A program made the position numbers and the translations under genes. Under the pieces are notes generated by a model. It worked only from the letters and a program-made list of their open reading frames with translations. It had not been told where the DNA came from and did no database searches. Shown here one piece after another: positions 48,471 through 60,300 of a stretch of DNA of 64,000 nt (position 1 is the first letter of the stretch; each line of letters starts with the position of its first letter). The DNA is from Symsagittifera roscoffensis (Eukaryota > Xenacoelomorpha > Acoela > Convolutidae), in the NCBI RefSeq assembly GCF_963678635.1, contig NW_026971182.1, forward strand, positions 49,596-113,595, in the 5' to 3' direction.

Positions 48471-50549
48471 ATGGATCAAGGCGTTATTTATGATTCTATT
48501 CGATCATCGCTTAAAGTGGTTCCTAGTCCTCCTCAGGAAGTGGAACAGTTTAACCCTCTCACGACAACAGTTCTGAGCCATGGGAAAACAATTTGGAAGC
48601 TTCTGGACGCCAATCTAACTGGGCTGTTCGTGCGAGGCCTGCCTGAAATTTACGAAAACCATTTGAATCGAGGAAAACTTAGTTACGGCTCCTTGTTCTT
48701 CCCTGCGCCTGAATTAAAAAGCATGATTCTTCTAAAAACAGTCAGCAGTTTTAATTACGATGATGCACCTCTAAACATCACTTTATCAATCATCAACCAG
48801 CTTGATATGCTTGCTGGCAAACTGCAGTCGCACTTGAGAACTTCGGGGCCGATAATTAAAATCAATGTTGACTTATTAATTTGTCTGCCAAAAACCAAAA
48901 ATTCCGGGGACAAAAACGATGCTTTCAAAAAAATTTTATCAGATGAGCTGAAACTTGCGCATGATTATCAGAATTTCCTCCAAGTGGAAACAACGTTCGG
49001 CGATGAATCAAATATGATCTCAAAAGTTAAAAAGTTGAGCTCGGCAAAAAACAGAAACGGAAATGAAGTGAATTTTTTAATTGATTCAATTTTGAAGCTA
49101 ATTACACAAATTGAACTCATATACACTTTCACAGACGAAAACTTCAGAAATCTCAGTTATGAAAGCTGTTCATTTAAAAACGTCGACAAAGTGAAATATT
49201 TATTCGACTTTTACTTTCCAGAGTGTCGAGAAAAACTGGTCACTGTTCCGGATATAAACCGAATGTTCGACAACATGCTGTACCAAACGAACAGCGAAGG
49301 TGTTCTAGGACATCTAAGTGAATACGCTACATATTACGGAGAGGTTAAACTTTTTGTCGAGCTCCTATTTTCCAAATTGAAAAAGCCCACGGGAATTTTT
49401 CTAAGAGGGTTTTCTCAGAGTCATTTCGCTTCTTTACTGAGTCCCTCGTCGATCAAAACTTCAGACTTTGAAGTTGATTGGCTGTACCTGACGGAAGATT
49501 TAATCATTCCAGTCGAAGTTGGAATGTCTGATACCCCCCAAAAACCAGTTCAAGCAATCGTGAACAAAATTACCCAATGTCTGAAAAAAATTATTCCCCA
49601 ATTCCATTTAATTATCTATTCATATTTTATAAACTTTAACAAAATAAGCAAGGATGAGTCAAAACACTTTTCCGAAATCGTTCCAACTTTTTTCAAAGTT
49701 GTCGTTTTTCTGCCGAACGTCTCATTTGATGCTTTCTGTACCTCTTTGCGATTAATTAAGGAAGCCGTTGAAAACCCTGATGTCAGAAAAGCCAATCCTG
49801 CTATATCAATAGGATTTTCACTGATGATTCAGAATTACGGGTACCAATTGAACACTTTAACTTTCCTAGTTTTGTCGAATGAAACCTCGCAAAATTTGAG
49901 GCTAGTAAAAATTGACAAAAAGCTGAATGTCCTGGATATTGGTTCCTCAATTAATGACTTTTTTGAACCTATTTCTGCGAATCATTGTAGTTTTCTGGGA
50001 TATCTGAGGTCTTTACTATCGCTGGCTAGTTTGACCGCTATTGAAGACAACTTAACATCTGGACGTCGTGTCAATACTCCCCTGGATGTGGACGAGAGAT
50101 ATCGTAAGTCCTTCTCGATGTGGAGAAGGAAAAACAAAACGGATCCGTCGTCTCGCAACTTCATTCTCAGCCCGCAACAGCATCGTTTGCTGGCCGAAAC
50201 ACACAAAACCCACTTGTTTATTAGTGGCCAGCCGGGGACTGGGAAGACTGCGCTTCTGCTGGCCAAGTGTGAGCAAATGGCGCCAAAGGAGGACGTAGAT
50301 TCAATTTTTATTATAATCAATAGTTGGGACATCATTCTGAGACGGTATATTGACGAGTATATTGCAACACAAGCGAGCGAAGAACTCAGAAGCATAACAG
50401 AAGTCATCCAACAGATCAACCCATTCATGAAAAAAATTAGAAAGGTCAGTCTTTTTGCTCAGCTGAAAACGCTATGTAAGGGCCAGTTTAACAGCCTCCA
50501 TCATTGTATAGCTGCTTTTTTTAAAGCTTGCGTCCAGGGGCGGATTTAA
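48471..50549 (+). CDS. Nuclease-helicase-like protein, truncated at the helicase domain (right copy)
   Basis: Inverted copy of the ORF at 42,541-44,619: 692 codons, the same TAG-GCG-ATG start context and the same premature end at Q-G-R-I-stop. Comparing the two by eye I count about 15 base differences, six silent and nine replacing residues (left to right: N211I, I265M, L266F, I278V, R341T, N399H, R405P, H420D, E531G). None touches the GE/VD/VEVG nuclease-like residues (E291, D336, E349), Lys366 or the Walker A GQPGTGKT. There is no frameshift or internal stop. Divergence of about 0.7% fits alleles or a recent duplication. Function would be DNA or RNA cleavage coupled to an NTPase if the missing helicase part were present; as it stands, catalytic ATP hydrolysis is unlikely because no Walker B is encoded. 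Confidence 0.7.
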   Translation: MDQGVIYDSIRSSLKVVPSPPQEVEQFNPLTTTVLSHGKTIWKLLDANLTGLFVRGLPEIYENHLNRGKLSYGSLFFPAPELKSMILLKTVSSFNYDDAPLNITLSIINQLDMLAGKLQSHLRTSGPIIKINVDLLICLPKTKNSGDKNDAFKKILSDELKLAHDYQNFLQVETTFGDESNMISKVKKLSSAKNRNGNEVNFLIDSILKLITQIELIYTFTDENFRNLSYESCSFKNVDKVKYLFDFYFPECREKLVTVPDINRMFDNMLYQTNSEGVLGHLSEYATYYGEVKLFVELLFSKLKKPTGIFLRGFSQSHFASLLSPSSIKTSDFEVDWLYLTEDLIIPVEVGMSDTPQKPVQAIVNKITQCLKKIIPQFHLIIYSYFINFNKISKDESKHFSEIVPTFFKVVVFLPNVSFDAFCTSLRLIKEAVENPDVRKANPAISIGFSLMIQNYGYQLNTLTFLVLSNETSQNLRLVKIDKKLNVLDIGSSINDFFEPISANHCSFLGYLRSLLSLASLTAIEDNLTSGRRVNTPLDVDERYRKSFSMWRRKNKTDPSSRNFILSPQQHRLLAETHKTHLFISGQPGTGKTALLLAKCEQMAPKEDVDSIFIIINSWDIILRRYIDEYIATQASEELRSITEVIQQINPFMKKIRKVSLFAQLKTLCKGQFNSLHHCIAAFFKACVQGRI

Positions 50550-50573
50550 GGGGGGGGGGGGGGGTGTGGGGGG
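50535..50573 (+). mobile_element. hAT-like terminal sequence plus poly-G (right arm)
   Basis: CAGGGGCGGATTTAA at 50,535-50,549 is followed by a G-run of 15 (50,550-50,564), then TGT and six more G. The 8 bp before it are CTTGCGTC (left arm: CTTGCGTT). The left arm has only 13 G/C and lacks the TGT plus G6 extension, so the tract has changed in length since the arms separated. No opposite terminus was found downstream. Confidence 0.45.
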
Positions 50574-51380
50574 TTTCCTTTTTATATTACTTTGAGATAT
50601 TCATTTTTGGTGACAGACCCTAAAATTCTTCTAAAAGCGCCTTGGGCGTCAATACATACTAACTTTGAGGGGGAGCACTCGCCAAAAAAAAGGAGATTTT
50701 TTCGTCAAAACTTTCTAAAAAGTGCCCAAAACAGCTTTTTGACCAGTTTTTTTCAAAATTTTGCCTGCGGTGCAGAGAAGTTGGCCAAAGTTGGCGTCTT
50801 TTTAGTGCTATGGGAGAGCTCGGAATTTTAATATGGTCGACCTAAAAGAAAAATTGTCTTGGATCGCGCAAAGGTGTGCGATTTTAGGTGTGGCGAAAAC
50901 TTGCGACACACCCCTACTGGGTATCCTAATTTCGCGCAAAATTAATATCGCGCAAATTCGCAATATATAGTTTTTGGGTCGCGTAAAGTCTTGCAAAACT
51001 TTCCGGGTGAGCCAAATTGCAAAAAACCCTATTTGAGACACAATCCAGGGTTGTGGTGTTAGAGTTTTGCTTCGACCGACTCAACCAAAAAGGCTATGTT
51101 TCGACCAAATATTTTTTGGAGTCTGTATAGTTTATGCAATTGAAAGATTGGTCAACTTTGATGTTTTTCACCACCAACTAAAATTAATAAGTTTAATTTT
51201 TTGTTCAGATATTTGTTCTGAAATAAATTATTTTCGGACTATCAGGTTTTTAGTTTGGGTGTTTAAAAAAAAATCTGGAATTTGTTTTTTAGTGCATCAA
51301 CACTTCCTTGTTTGTTACTTCTTATGGAAAAACCTCACTTCTCGGATTTTTGTGTGAGGTCATGTGTGGCCCAATTCTTC
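50574..51380. other. Low-copy non-coding sequence between ORF and right array
   Basis: Inverted counterpart of 41,735-42,527: the tract rich in CGCGA words (about 50,860-51,010), the GAGGGGGAGCACTCGCC tract near 50,668, and no polyadenylation signal AATAAA close behind the ORF (the first is near 51,222). No gene is supported. Confidence 0.6.
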
Positions 51381-54300
51381 AGTTCGACCATGTATCGACC
51401 ACAATTTGTGTTCGATTTTGTACTATGTTTCGACCATAATTTGTGTTCGACAATGTTTCGACACCACATTGCACTCGACCTTTTGTTCGACTATGTTTCG
51501 ATCACACATCGTACTCGATTTTTTGTTCGGCTATAATTCGACCACACATTGCACTCGACTTTTTGTCCGACTATGTTTCGACCACACATTGTACACGACT
51601 TTTTGTTCGACTATGTTTCGAACACACATTGTACTCGACTTTTTGTTCGACTATGTTTCGAACACACATTGTACTCGACTTTTTGTTCGACTACGTTTCG
51701 ATCTCACTTTGTGTTCGACTATGTTTCGAGCACACGTTGTACTCGACTTTTTGTTCGATTATGTTTCGACCACACATTGCACTTGACTTTTTGATCGACG
51801 ATGTTTCAACCACACATAGTACTCGGCTTTTTGTTCGACTATGTTTCGACCAACACTTTGTGTTCGACTATGTTTCGACCACACCTTGTACTCGACTTTT
51901 TGTTCGTTTATGTTTCGACCACACATTGCACTCGACTTTTTGTTCGACGATGTTTCGACCACACATTTACTCGACTTTTTGTTCGACTGTGTTTCGACCA
52001 CACATTGCACTCGACTTGTTGTTCGACTTTGTTTCGACCACAGAATATACTCGATTTTTTGCTCGACTATGTTTCGACCACACATTGTATTCGACTTTTT
52101 GTTCGACTATATTTCGACCAAACTTTGCACTCGACTTTTTGTTCGACTTTGTTTCGACTACAGAATATACGCGACTTTTTGCTCGACTATGTTTCGACCA
52201 CACTTTGCAATCGACTTTTTGTCCGACTATGTTTCGACCACACATTGTTCACGACTTTTTGTTCGACGATGGTTCGACCACACATTTACTCGACTTTTTG
52301 TTCGACTGTGTTTCGATCACACTTTGTGTTCGACTATGTTTCGTACACACATTGTACTCGACTTTTTGTTCGACTATGTTTCGAACACACATTGTACTCG
52401 ACTTTTTGTTCGACTACGTTTCGATCACACTTTGTGTTCGACTATGTTTCGAGCACACGTTGTACTCGACTTTTTGTTCGATTATGTTTCGACCAAACAT
52501 TGCATTTGACTTTTTGATCGACGATGTTTCAACCACACATAGTACTCGGCTTTTTGTTCGACTATGTTTCGACCAACACTTTGTGTTCGACTATGTTTCG
52601 ACCACACCTTGTACTCGACTTTTTGTTCGTTTATGTTTCGACCACACATTGCACTCGACTTTTTGTTCGACGATGTTTCGACCACACATTTACTCGACTT
52701 TTTGTTCGACTGTGTTTCGACCACACATTGCACTCGACTTTTTGTTCGACTTTGTTTCGACCACAGAATATACTCGACTTTTTGCTCGACTATGTTTCGA
52801 CCACACATTGTATTCGATTTTTTGTTCGACTATGTTTCGACCACACATTGAACTCGGCTTTCTGTTCGTTTATGTTTCGACTACAAATGGCACTTGACTT
52901 TTTCTTAGACGATGTTTCGACAACACATTGTACTCGGCTTTTGGTTCGACTATGTTTCGACCAACACTCTCGGTTCGACTATGTTTCGACGACACAATGT
53001 ACTCGACTTTTTGTTCGTTCATGTTTCGACCACACATTGCACTCGACTTGTTGTTCGAAGATGTTTCGACCACACATTGTACTCGACTTTTGTTCGACTA
53101 TGATTCGACTACACACTGTACTCGACTTTTGCTCGACTATGTTTCGACCAGACATTGTACTCGACTTTTTGTTCGACTATGTTTTGACCACACTTTGTGT
53201 TCGACTATGTTTCGACCACACATTGTACTCGACTTTTTGTTCTTTTATGTTTCGACCACAAATGGCACTTGAGTTTTTGTTAGTTGATGTTTCGACAACA
53301 CATCATACTCGGCTTTTGGTTCGACTATGTTTCGACCAACACTTTTCGTTGGACTATGTTTCGACGACACCTTTTACTCAACTTTTTGTTCGTTTTTGTT
53401 TCGACCACACATTGCACTCGACTTTTTTGTTCGACAATGTTTCGACCACATATTGTACTCGACTTTTGTTCGACTATATTTCGACCACACATTGTACACG
53501 ATTTTTTTTCGACTATGTTTCAACCACACATTGCTCTCGACTCTTTGTTCGACTATGTTTCGACCACACATTGTACTCGACTTATTGTTCGACTATGTTT
53601 CGACCACACTTTATACTCGACTTTTTTTCGACTATGTTTCGACCACACATTGCACTCGGTTTTTTGTTCGACGATGTTTCGACCACACATTTTACTCGGC
53701 TTTTTGTTCAATTAAATTGCGACCAACACTTTGTGTTCGACAATGTTTCGACCACACATTGTACTCGACTTTTCTTCAACTATGTTTCGACCACACTTTG
53801 TGTTCGACTATGTTTCGACGACAAATTCTACTCGACCTTCATTGGACTGTGTTTCGACCACACTATGTGTTCGACTTTGTGTTCGACTATATTTCAACCA
53901 CACATTGTAGTCGACCTTTTGTCCGTTTATGTTTCGACCACACATTGCACTCGACTTTTTGTTCGACGATGTTTCGACCACGCATTGTACTCGGCTTTTT
54001 GTTCGATTATGTTTCGACCAATACTTTGTGTTCGACTTTGTTTCGACCACACAGTGTAATCAACTTACTCTTCGCTTATGTTTCGACCACACATTGCACT
54101 CGACTTTTTGTTCGACGATGTTTCGACCCTACATTGTACTCGACTTTTTGTTCGACTATGTTTCGACCACACATTGTACTCGACTTTTTGTTCGACTATG
54201 TTTCGACCACACATTGTACTCGGCTTTTTTTTCGACTATGTTTTGACCACACTTTGTGTTCGACTATGTTTCGACCACACATTCCACTCGAATTTTCGTT
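51381..54300 (-). repeat. Right array, proximal zone with 723-bp duplication
   Basis: A block of about 723 bp is repeated (about 51,780-52,500 and 52,503-53,225), sharing the ACAGAATATACTCGA and CACATTTACTCGAC variants. The GTAATCAACTTACTCTTCGC landmark at 54,056-54,075 is the inverted form of the landmark at 33,224-33,250 in the left array. TTCTACTCGACCTTCATTGG near 53,826 matches the left variants near 33,455 and 37,280. Confidence 0.85.
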
Positions 54301-57300
54301 CGACGATGTTTTGACCACACATTGTACTCGGCTTTTTGTTCGACTATGTGTTGACCAACACTTTGTGTTCGACTATGTTTCGACCACACATTTTACTCGA
54401 CTTTTTGTTCGTTTATGTTTCGACCACACATTGCACTCGACTTTTTGTTCGACAATGTTTCGACCAGACATTGCACTCGACTTTTTGTTCGACAATGTTT
54501 CGACCACACATTGTACTCCGTACTCCACTTTTTGCTCGATTTTGTATCGACCATACATTGTACTCGAGTTTTTTTCGACTATGTTTCGACCACACATTGT
54601 ACTCGACTTTTTGTTCGACTATGTTTTGACCACACATTGTACTCGGCTTTTTGTTCGACTATGTTTTGACCACACTTTGTGTTCGACTATGTTTCGACCA
54701 CCCAATGTGTTCGACTTTTTGTTCGACTATGTTTCGACCACACATTACACTCGAATTTTCGTTCGACGATGTTTTGACCACACATTGTACTCGGCTTTTT
54801 GTTCGATTATGTTTCCACCACACTTTGTGTTCGACTATATTTCGACCACACATTGCACTCGACTTTTTGTTCGTTTATGTTTCGACCACACATTGCACTC
54901 GACTTTTTGTTCGACAATGTTTCGACCACACATTGCACTGGACTCTTTGTTCAACTACGTTTCGACCACACATTGTACTCCGTACTCCACTTTTTGCTCG
55001 ACTTTGTATCGACCATACATTGTACTCGAGTTTTTTTTCGACTATGTTTCGACCACACATTGTACTCGACTTTTTGTTCGACTATGTTTCGACCACACAT
55101 TGTACTCGGCTTTTTGTTCGACTATGTTTTGACCACACTTTGTGTTCGACTATGTTTCGACCACCCAATGTGTTCGACTTTTTGTTCGACTATGTTTCGA
55201 CCACACATTGCACTCGAATTTTCGTTCGACGATGTTTTGACCACACATTGTACTCGGCTTTTTGTTCGATTATGTTTCCACCACATTTTGTGTTCGACTA
55301 TATTTCGACCACACATTGCACTTGACTTTTTGTTCGTTTATGTTTCGACGACACATTGCACTTGACATTTTGTTCGACGATGTTTCGACCGCAAATTTTA
55401 CTCGGCTTTTTGTTCGACTATGTCTCGACCAAAACTTTGTGTTCGACTGTGTTTCGACCACACCTTGTACTTGATTTTTTGTTCGACGATTTTTCGACCA
55501 CACTTTTTACTCGGCTTTTCGTTCAACTTTGTTTCGACCAAAACTTTGTGTTCGACAATGTTTCGGCCACACAGTGTACTCGACTTTTTAATCGACGATG
55601 TTTTGACCATATATTGCACTCGAATCTTTGTTCGACTTTTTGTTCAATCACACATTGTACTCGACTTTTTGTTCGACTTTGTATCGACCATACAGTGTAC
55701 TCGACTTTTTGTTCGACTATGTTTCCACCACACTTTGTGTTCGACTTTGTTTCGACCACATATTGCACTTGACTTTTTGTTCGTTTATGTTTCGACCACT
55801 CATTGCACTCGATGTTTTGTTCGACGATGTTTCGACCACACATTTAACTCGACTTTTTGTTCGACGATGTTTCGACCACATATTGCACTCGACTTTTTGT
55901 TCGACTACGTTTCAACCACACATTGTACTCGACTTTTTGTTGGACTTGGATTCGACCATACATTGTACTCGAATTTTTATTCGACTCTGTTTCGACCACA
56001 CTTTGTGTTCAACTACGTTTCGACCACACATTGTACTCCGTACTCCACTTTTTGCTCGACTTTGTATCGACCACACATTTTACTCGACTTTTTGTTCGTT
56101 TATGTTTCGACCACACATTGCACTCGACTTTTTGTACGACAATGTTTCGACCACACATTGCACTCGACTTTTTGTTCAACTACATTTCGACCACACATTG
56201 TACTCCGTACTCCACTTTTTGCTCGACTTTGTTTCGACCATACATTGTACTCGAACTTTTGTTCGACTATGTTTCGACCACACTTTGTGTTCGACTATGT
56301 TTCGACCACACATTGCACTCGACTTTTTGTTCGTTTATGTTTCGACGACACATTGCACTTGACATTTTGTTCGACGATGTTTCGACCACACATCTTACTC
56401 GGCTTTTTGTTCGACTATGTTTCGACCAAAACTTTGTGTTCGACTATGTTTCGACCACACCTTGTACTTAACTTTTTGTTCGACGATGTTTCGACCACAC
56501 TTTTTACTCGGCTTTTTGTTCAACTTTGTTTCGACCAAAACTTTGTGTTCGACTATGTTTCGACCACACAGTGTACTCGACTTTTTAATCGACGATGTTT
56601 TGACCACATATTGCACTCGACTCTTTGTTCGACTTTTTGTTCGACCACACATTGTACTCGACTTTTTGTTCGACTTTGTCTCGACCATACATTGTACTCG
56701 ACTTTTTGTTTGACTATGTTTCCACCACACTTTGTGTTCGACTTTGTTTCGACCACATATTGCACTTGACTTTTTTTTTCGTTTATGTTTCGACCACCCA
56801 TTGCACTCGACGTTTTGTTCGACGATGTTTCGACCACACATTTAACTCGACTTTTTGTTCGACGATGTTTCGACCACATATTGCACTCGACTTTTTGTTC
56901 GACTACGTTTCAACCACACATTGTACTCGACTTTTTGCTCGACTTTGATTCGACCATACTTTGTAATCGAAATTTTATTCGACTATGTTTCGACCACACT
57001 TTGTGTTCAACTACGTTTCGACCACACATTGTACTCCGTACTCCACTTTTTGCTCGACTTTTTATCGACCATACATTGTACTCGGCTTTTTGTTCGACTA
57101 TGTTTCCACCACACTTTGTGTTCGACTTTGTTTCGACCACATATTGCACTTGACTTTTTGTTCGTTTATGTTTCGACCACTCATTGCACTCGATGTTTTG
57201 TTCGACGATGTTTCGACCACACATTTAACTCGACTTTTTGTTCGACGATGTTTCGACCACATATTGCACTCGACTTTTTGTTCGACTACGTTTCAACCAC

Positions 57301-60300
57301 ACATTGTACTCGACTTTTTGTTGGACTTTGATTCGACCATACATTGTACTCGAATTTTTATTCGACTCTGTTTCGACCACACTTTGTGTTCAACTACGTT
57401 TCGACCACACATTGTACTCCGTACTCCACTTTTTGCTCGACTTTGTATCGACCACACATTTTACTCGACTTTTTGTTCGTTTATGTTTCGACCACACATT
57501 GCACTCGACTTTTTGTACGACAATGTTTCGACCACACATTGCACTCGACTTTTTGTTCAACTACATTTCGACCACACATTGTACTCCGTACTCCACTTTT
57601 TGCTCGACTTTGTTTCGACCATACATTGTACTCGAACTTTTGTTCGACTATGTTTCGACCACACTTTGTGTTCGACTATGTTTCGACCACACATTGCACT
57701 CGACTTTTTGTTCGTTTATGTTTCGACGACACATTGCACTTGACATTTTGTTCGACGATGTTTCGACCACACATCTTACTCGGCTTTTTGTTCGACTATG
57801 TTTCGACCAAAACTTTGTGTTCGACTATGTTTCGACCACACCTTGTACTTAACTTTTTGTTCGACGATGTTTCGACCACACTTTTTACTCGGCTTTTTGT
57901 TCAACTTTGTTTCGACCAAAACTTTGTGTTCGACTATGTTTCGACCACACAGTGTACTCGACTTTTTAATCGACGATGTTTTGACCACATATTGCACTCG
58001 ACTCTTTGTTCGACTTTTTGTTCGACCACACATTGTACTCGACTTTTTGTTCGACTTTGTCTCGACCATACATTGTACTCGACTTTTTGTTTGACTATGT
58101 TTCCACCACACTTTGTGTTCGACTTTGTTTCGACCACATATTGCACTTGACTTTTTTTTTCGTTTATGTTTCGACCACCCATTGCACTCGACGTTTTGTT
58201 CGACAATGTTTCGACCACACATTTAACTCGACTTTTTGTTCGACGATGTTTCGACCACATATTGCACTCGACTTTTTGTTCGACTACGTTTCAACCACAC
58301 ATTGTACTCGACTTTTTGCTCGACTTTGATTCGACCATACTTTGTAATCGAAATTTTATTCGACTATGTTTCGACCACACTTTGTGTTCAACTACGTTTC
58401 GACCACACATTGTACTCCGTACTCCACTTTTTGCTCGACTTTTTATCGACCATACATTGTACTCGGCTTTTTGATTGTTCGACTATGTTTCGACCACTCT
58501 TTGTGTTCGACTATGTTTAGACCACACATTGCACTCGACTTTTTGTTCGTTTATGTTTCGACGACAGATTGCACTTGAAATTCTGTTCGACGATGTTTCG
58601 ACCATACATTTTACTCGACTTTTTGTTCGACGATGTTTCGACCACACTTTTTACTCGGCTTTTTGTTCGACAATGTTTCGATCACACATTGCACTCGACT
58701 TTTTGTTCAACTACGTTTCGACCACACATTGTACTCCGTACTCCGATTTTTGCTCGACTTTGTATCGACCATACATTGTACTCGACTTTTTGTTCGACTA
58801 TGTTTCGACCACACTTTGTGTTCGACTATGTTTCGACCACACATTGCACTCGACTTTTTGTTCGTTTATGTTTCGACGACACATTGCACTTGACATTTTG
58901 TTCGACGATGTTTCGACCACACATTTTACTCGGTTTTTTGTTCGACTATGTTTCGACCAAAACTTTGTGTTCGACTATGTTTCGACCACACCTTGCACTC
59001 GACTTTTTGTTCAACTACGTTTCGACCACACATTGTACTCCGTACTCCGATTTTTGCTCGACTTTGTATCGACCATACATTGTACTCGACTTTTTGTTCG
59101 ACTATGTTTTGACCACACTTTGTGTTCGACTATGTTTCGACCACACATTGTACTCGACTTTTTGTTCGTTTATGTTTCGACGACACATTGCACTTGACAT
59201 TTTGTTGGACGATGTTTCCATCACACATTTTACTCGGTTTTTTGTTCGACTATGTTTCGACCAAAACTTTGTGTTCGACTATGTTTCGACCACACCTTGT
59301 ACTCGACTTTTTGTTCGACGATGTTTCGACCAGACTCTTTACTCGGCTTTTTGTTCGACTTTGTTTCCACCAACACTTTGTGTTCGACTATATTTCGACC
59401 ACACAGTGTACTTGACTTTTTGTTCGACGATGTTTTGGCCACACATTGTACTCGACTCTTTGTTCGACTTTTTGTTCGACCACATATTGTACTCGACTTT
59501 TTGTTCGACTTTGTATCGATCATACAATGTACTCGACTTTTTGTTCGACTATGTTTCCACCACACTTTGTGTTCGACTTTGTTTCGACCACATATTGCAC
59601 TTGACTTTTTGTTCGTTTATGTTTCGACCACCCATTGCACTCGACTTTTTGTTCGACGATGTTTCGACCACATATTGCACTCGACTTTTTGTTCGACTAC
59701 GTTTCAACCACACATTGTACTCGACTTTTTGTTCGACTTTGATTCGACCATACATTGTACTCGAATTTTAATTCGACTATGTTTCGACCACTTTTTGTGT
59801 TCAACTACGTTTCGACCACACATTTTACTCGGCTTTTTGTTCGACTATGTTTCGAATAAAACTTTGTGTTCGACTATGTTTCGACCACACCTTGTACTCA
59901 ATTTTTTGTTCGACGATGTTTCGACCACACTTTTTACTCGGCTTTTGTTCTACTTTTTTTCGACCAAAACTTTGTGTTCGACTATGTTTCGACCATACCT
60001 TGCACTTGACATTTTGTTCGACGATGTTTCGACCACACATTTTACTCGGCTTTTTGTTCGACTATGTTTCGACCACACATTGTACTCCGTACTTCACTTT
60101 TTGCTCGACTTTGTATCGACCATACATTGTACTCGAATTTTTGTTCGACTATATTTCGACCACACTTTGTGTTCGACTATGTTTCGACCACACATTTTAC
60201 TCGGCTTTTTTTTCGACTATGTTTCGAATAAAACTTTGTGTTCGACTATGTTTCGACCACACCTTGTACTCAATTTTTTGTTCGACGATGTTTCGACCAC

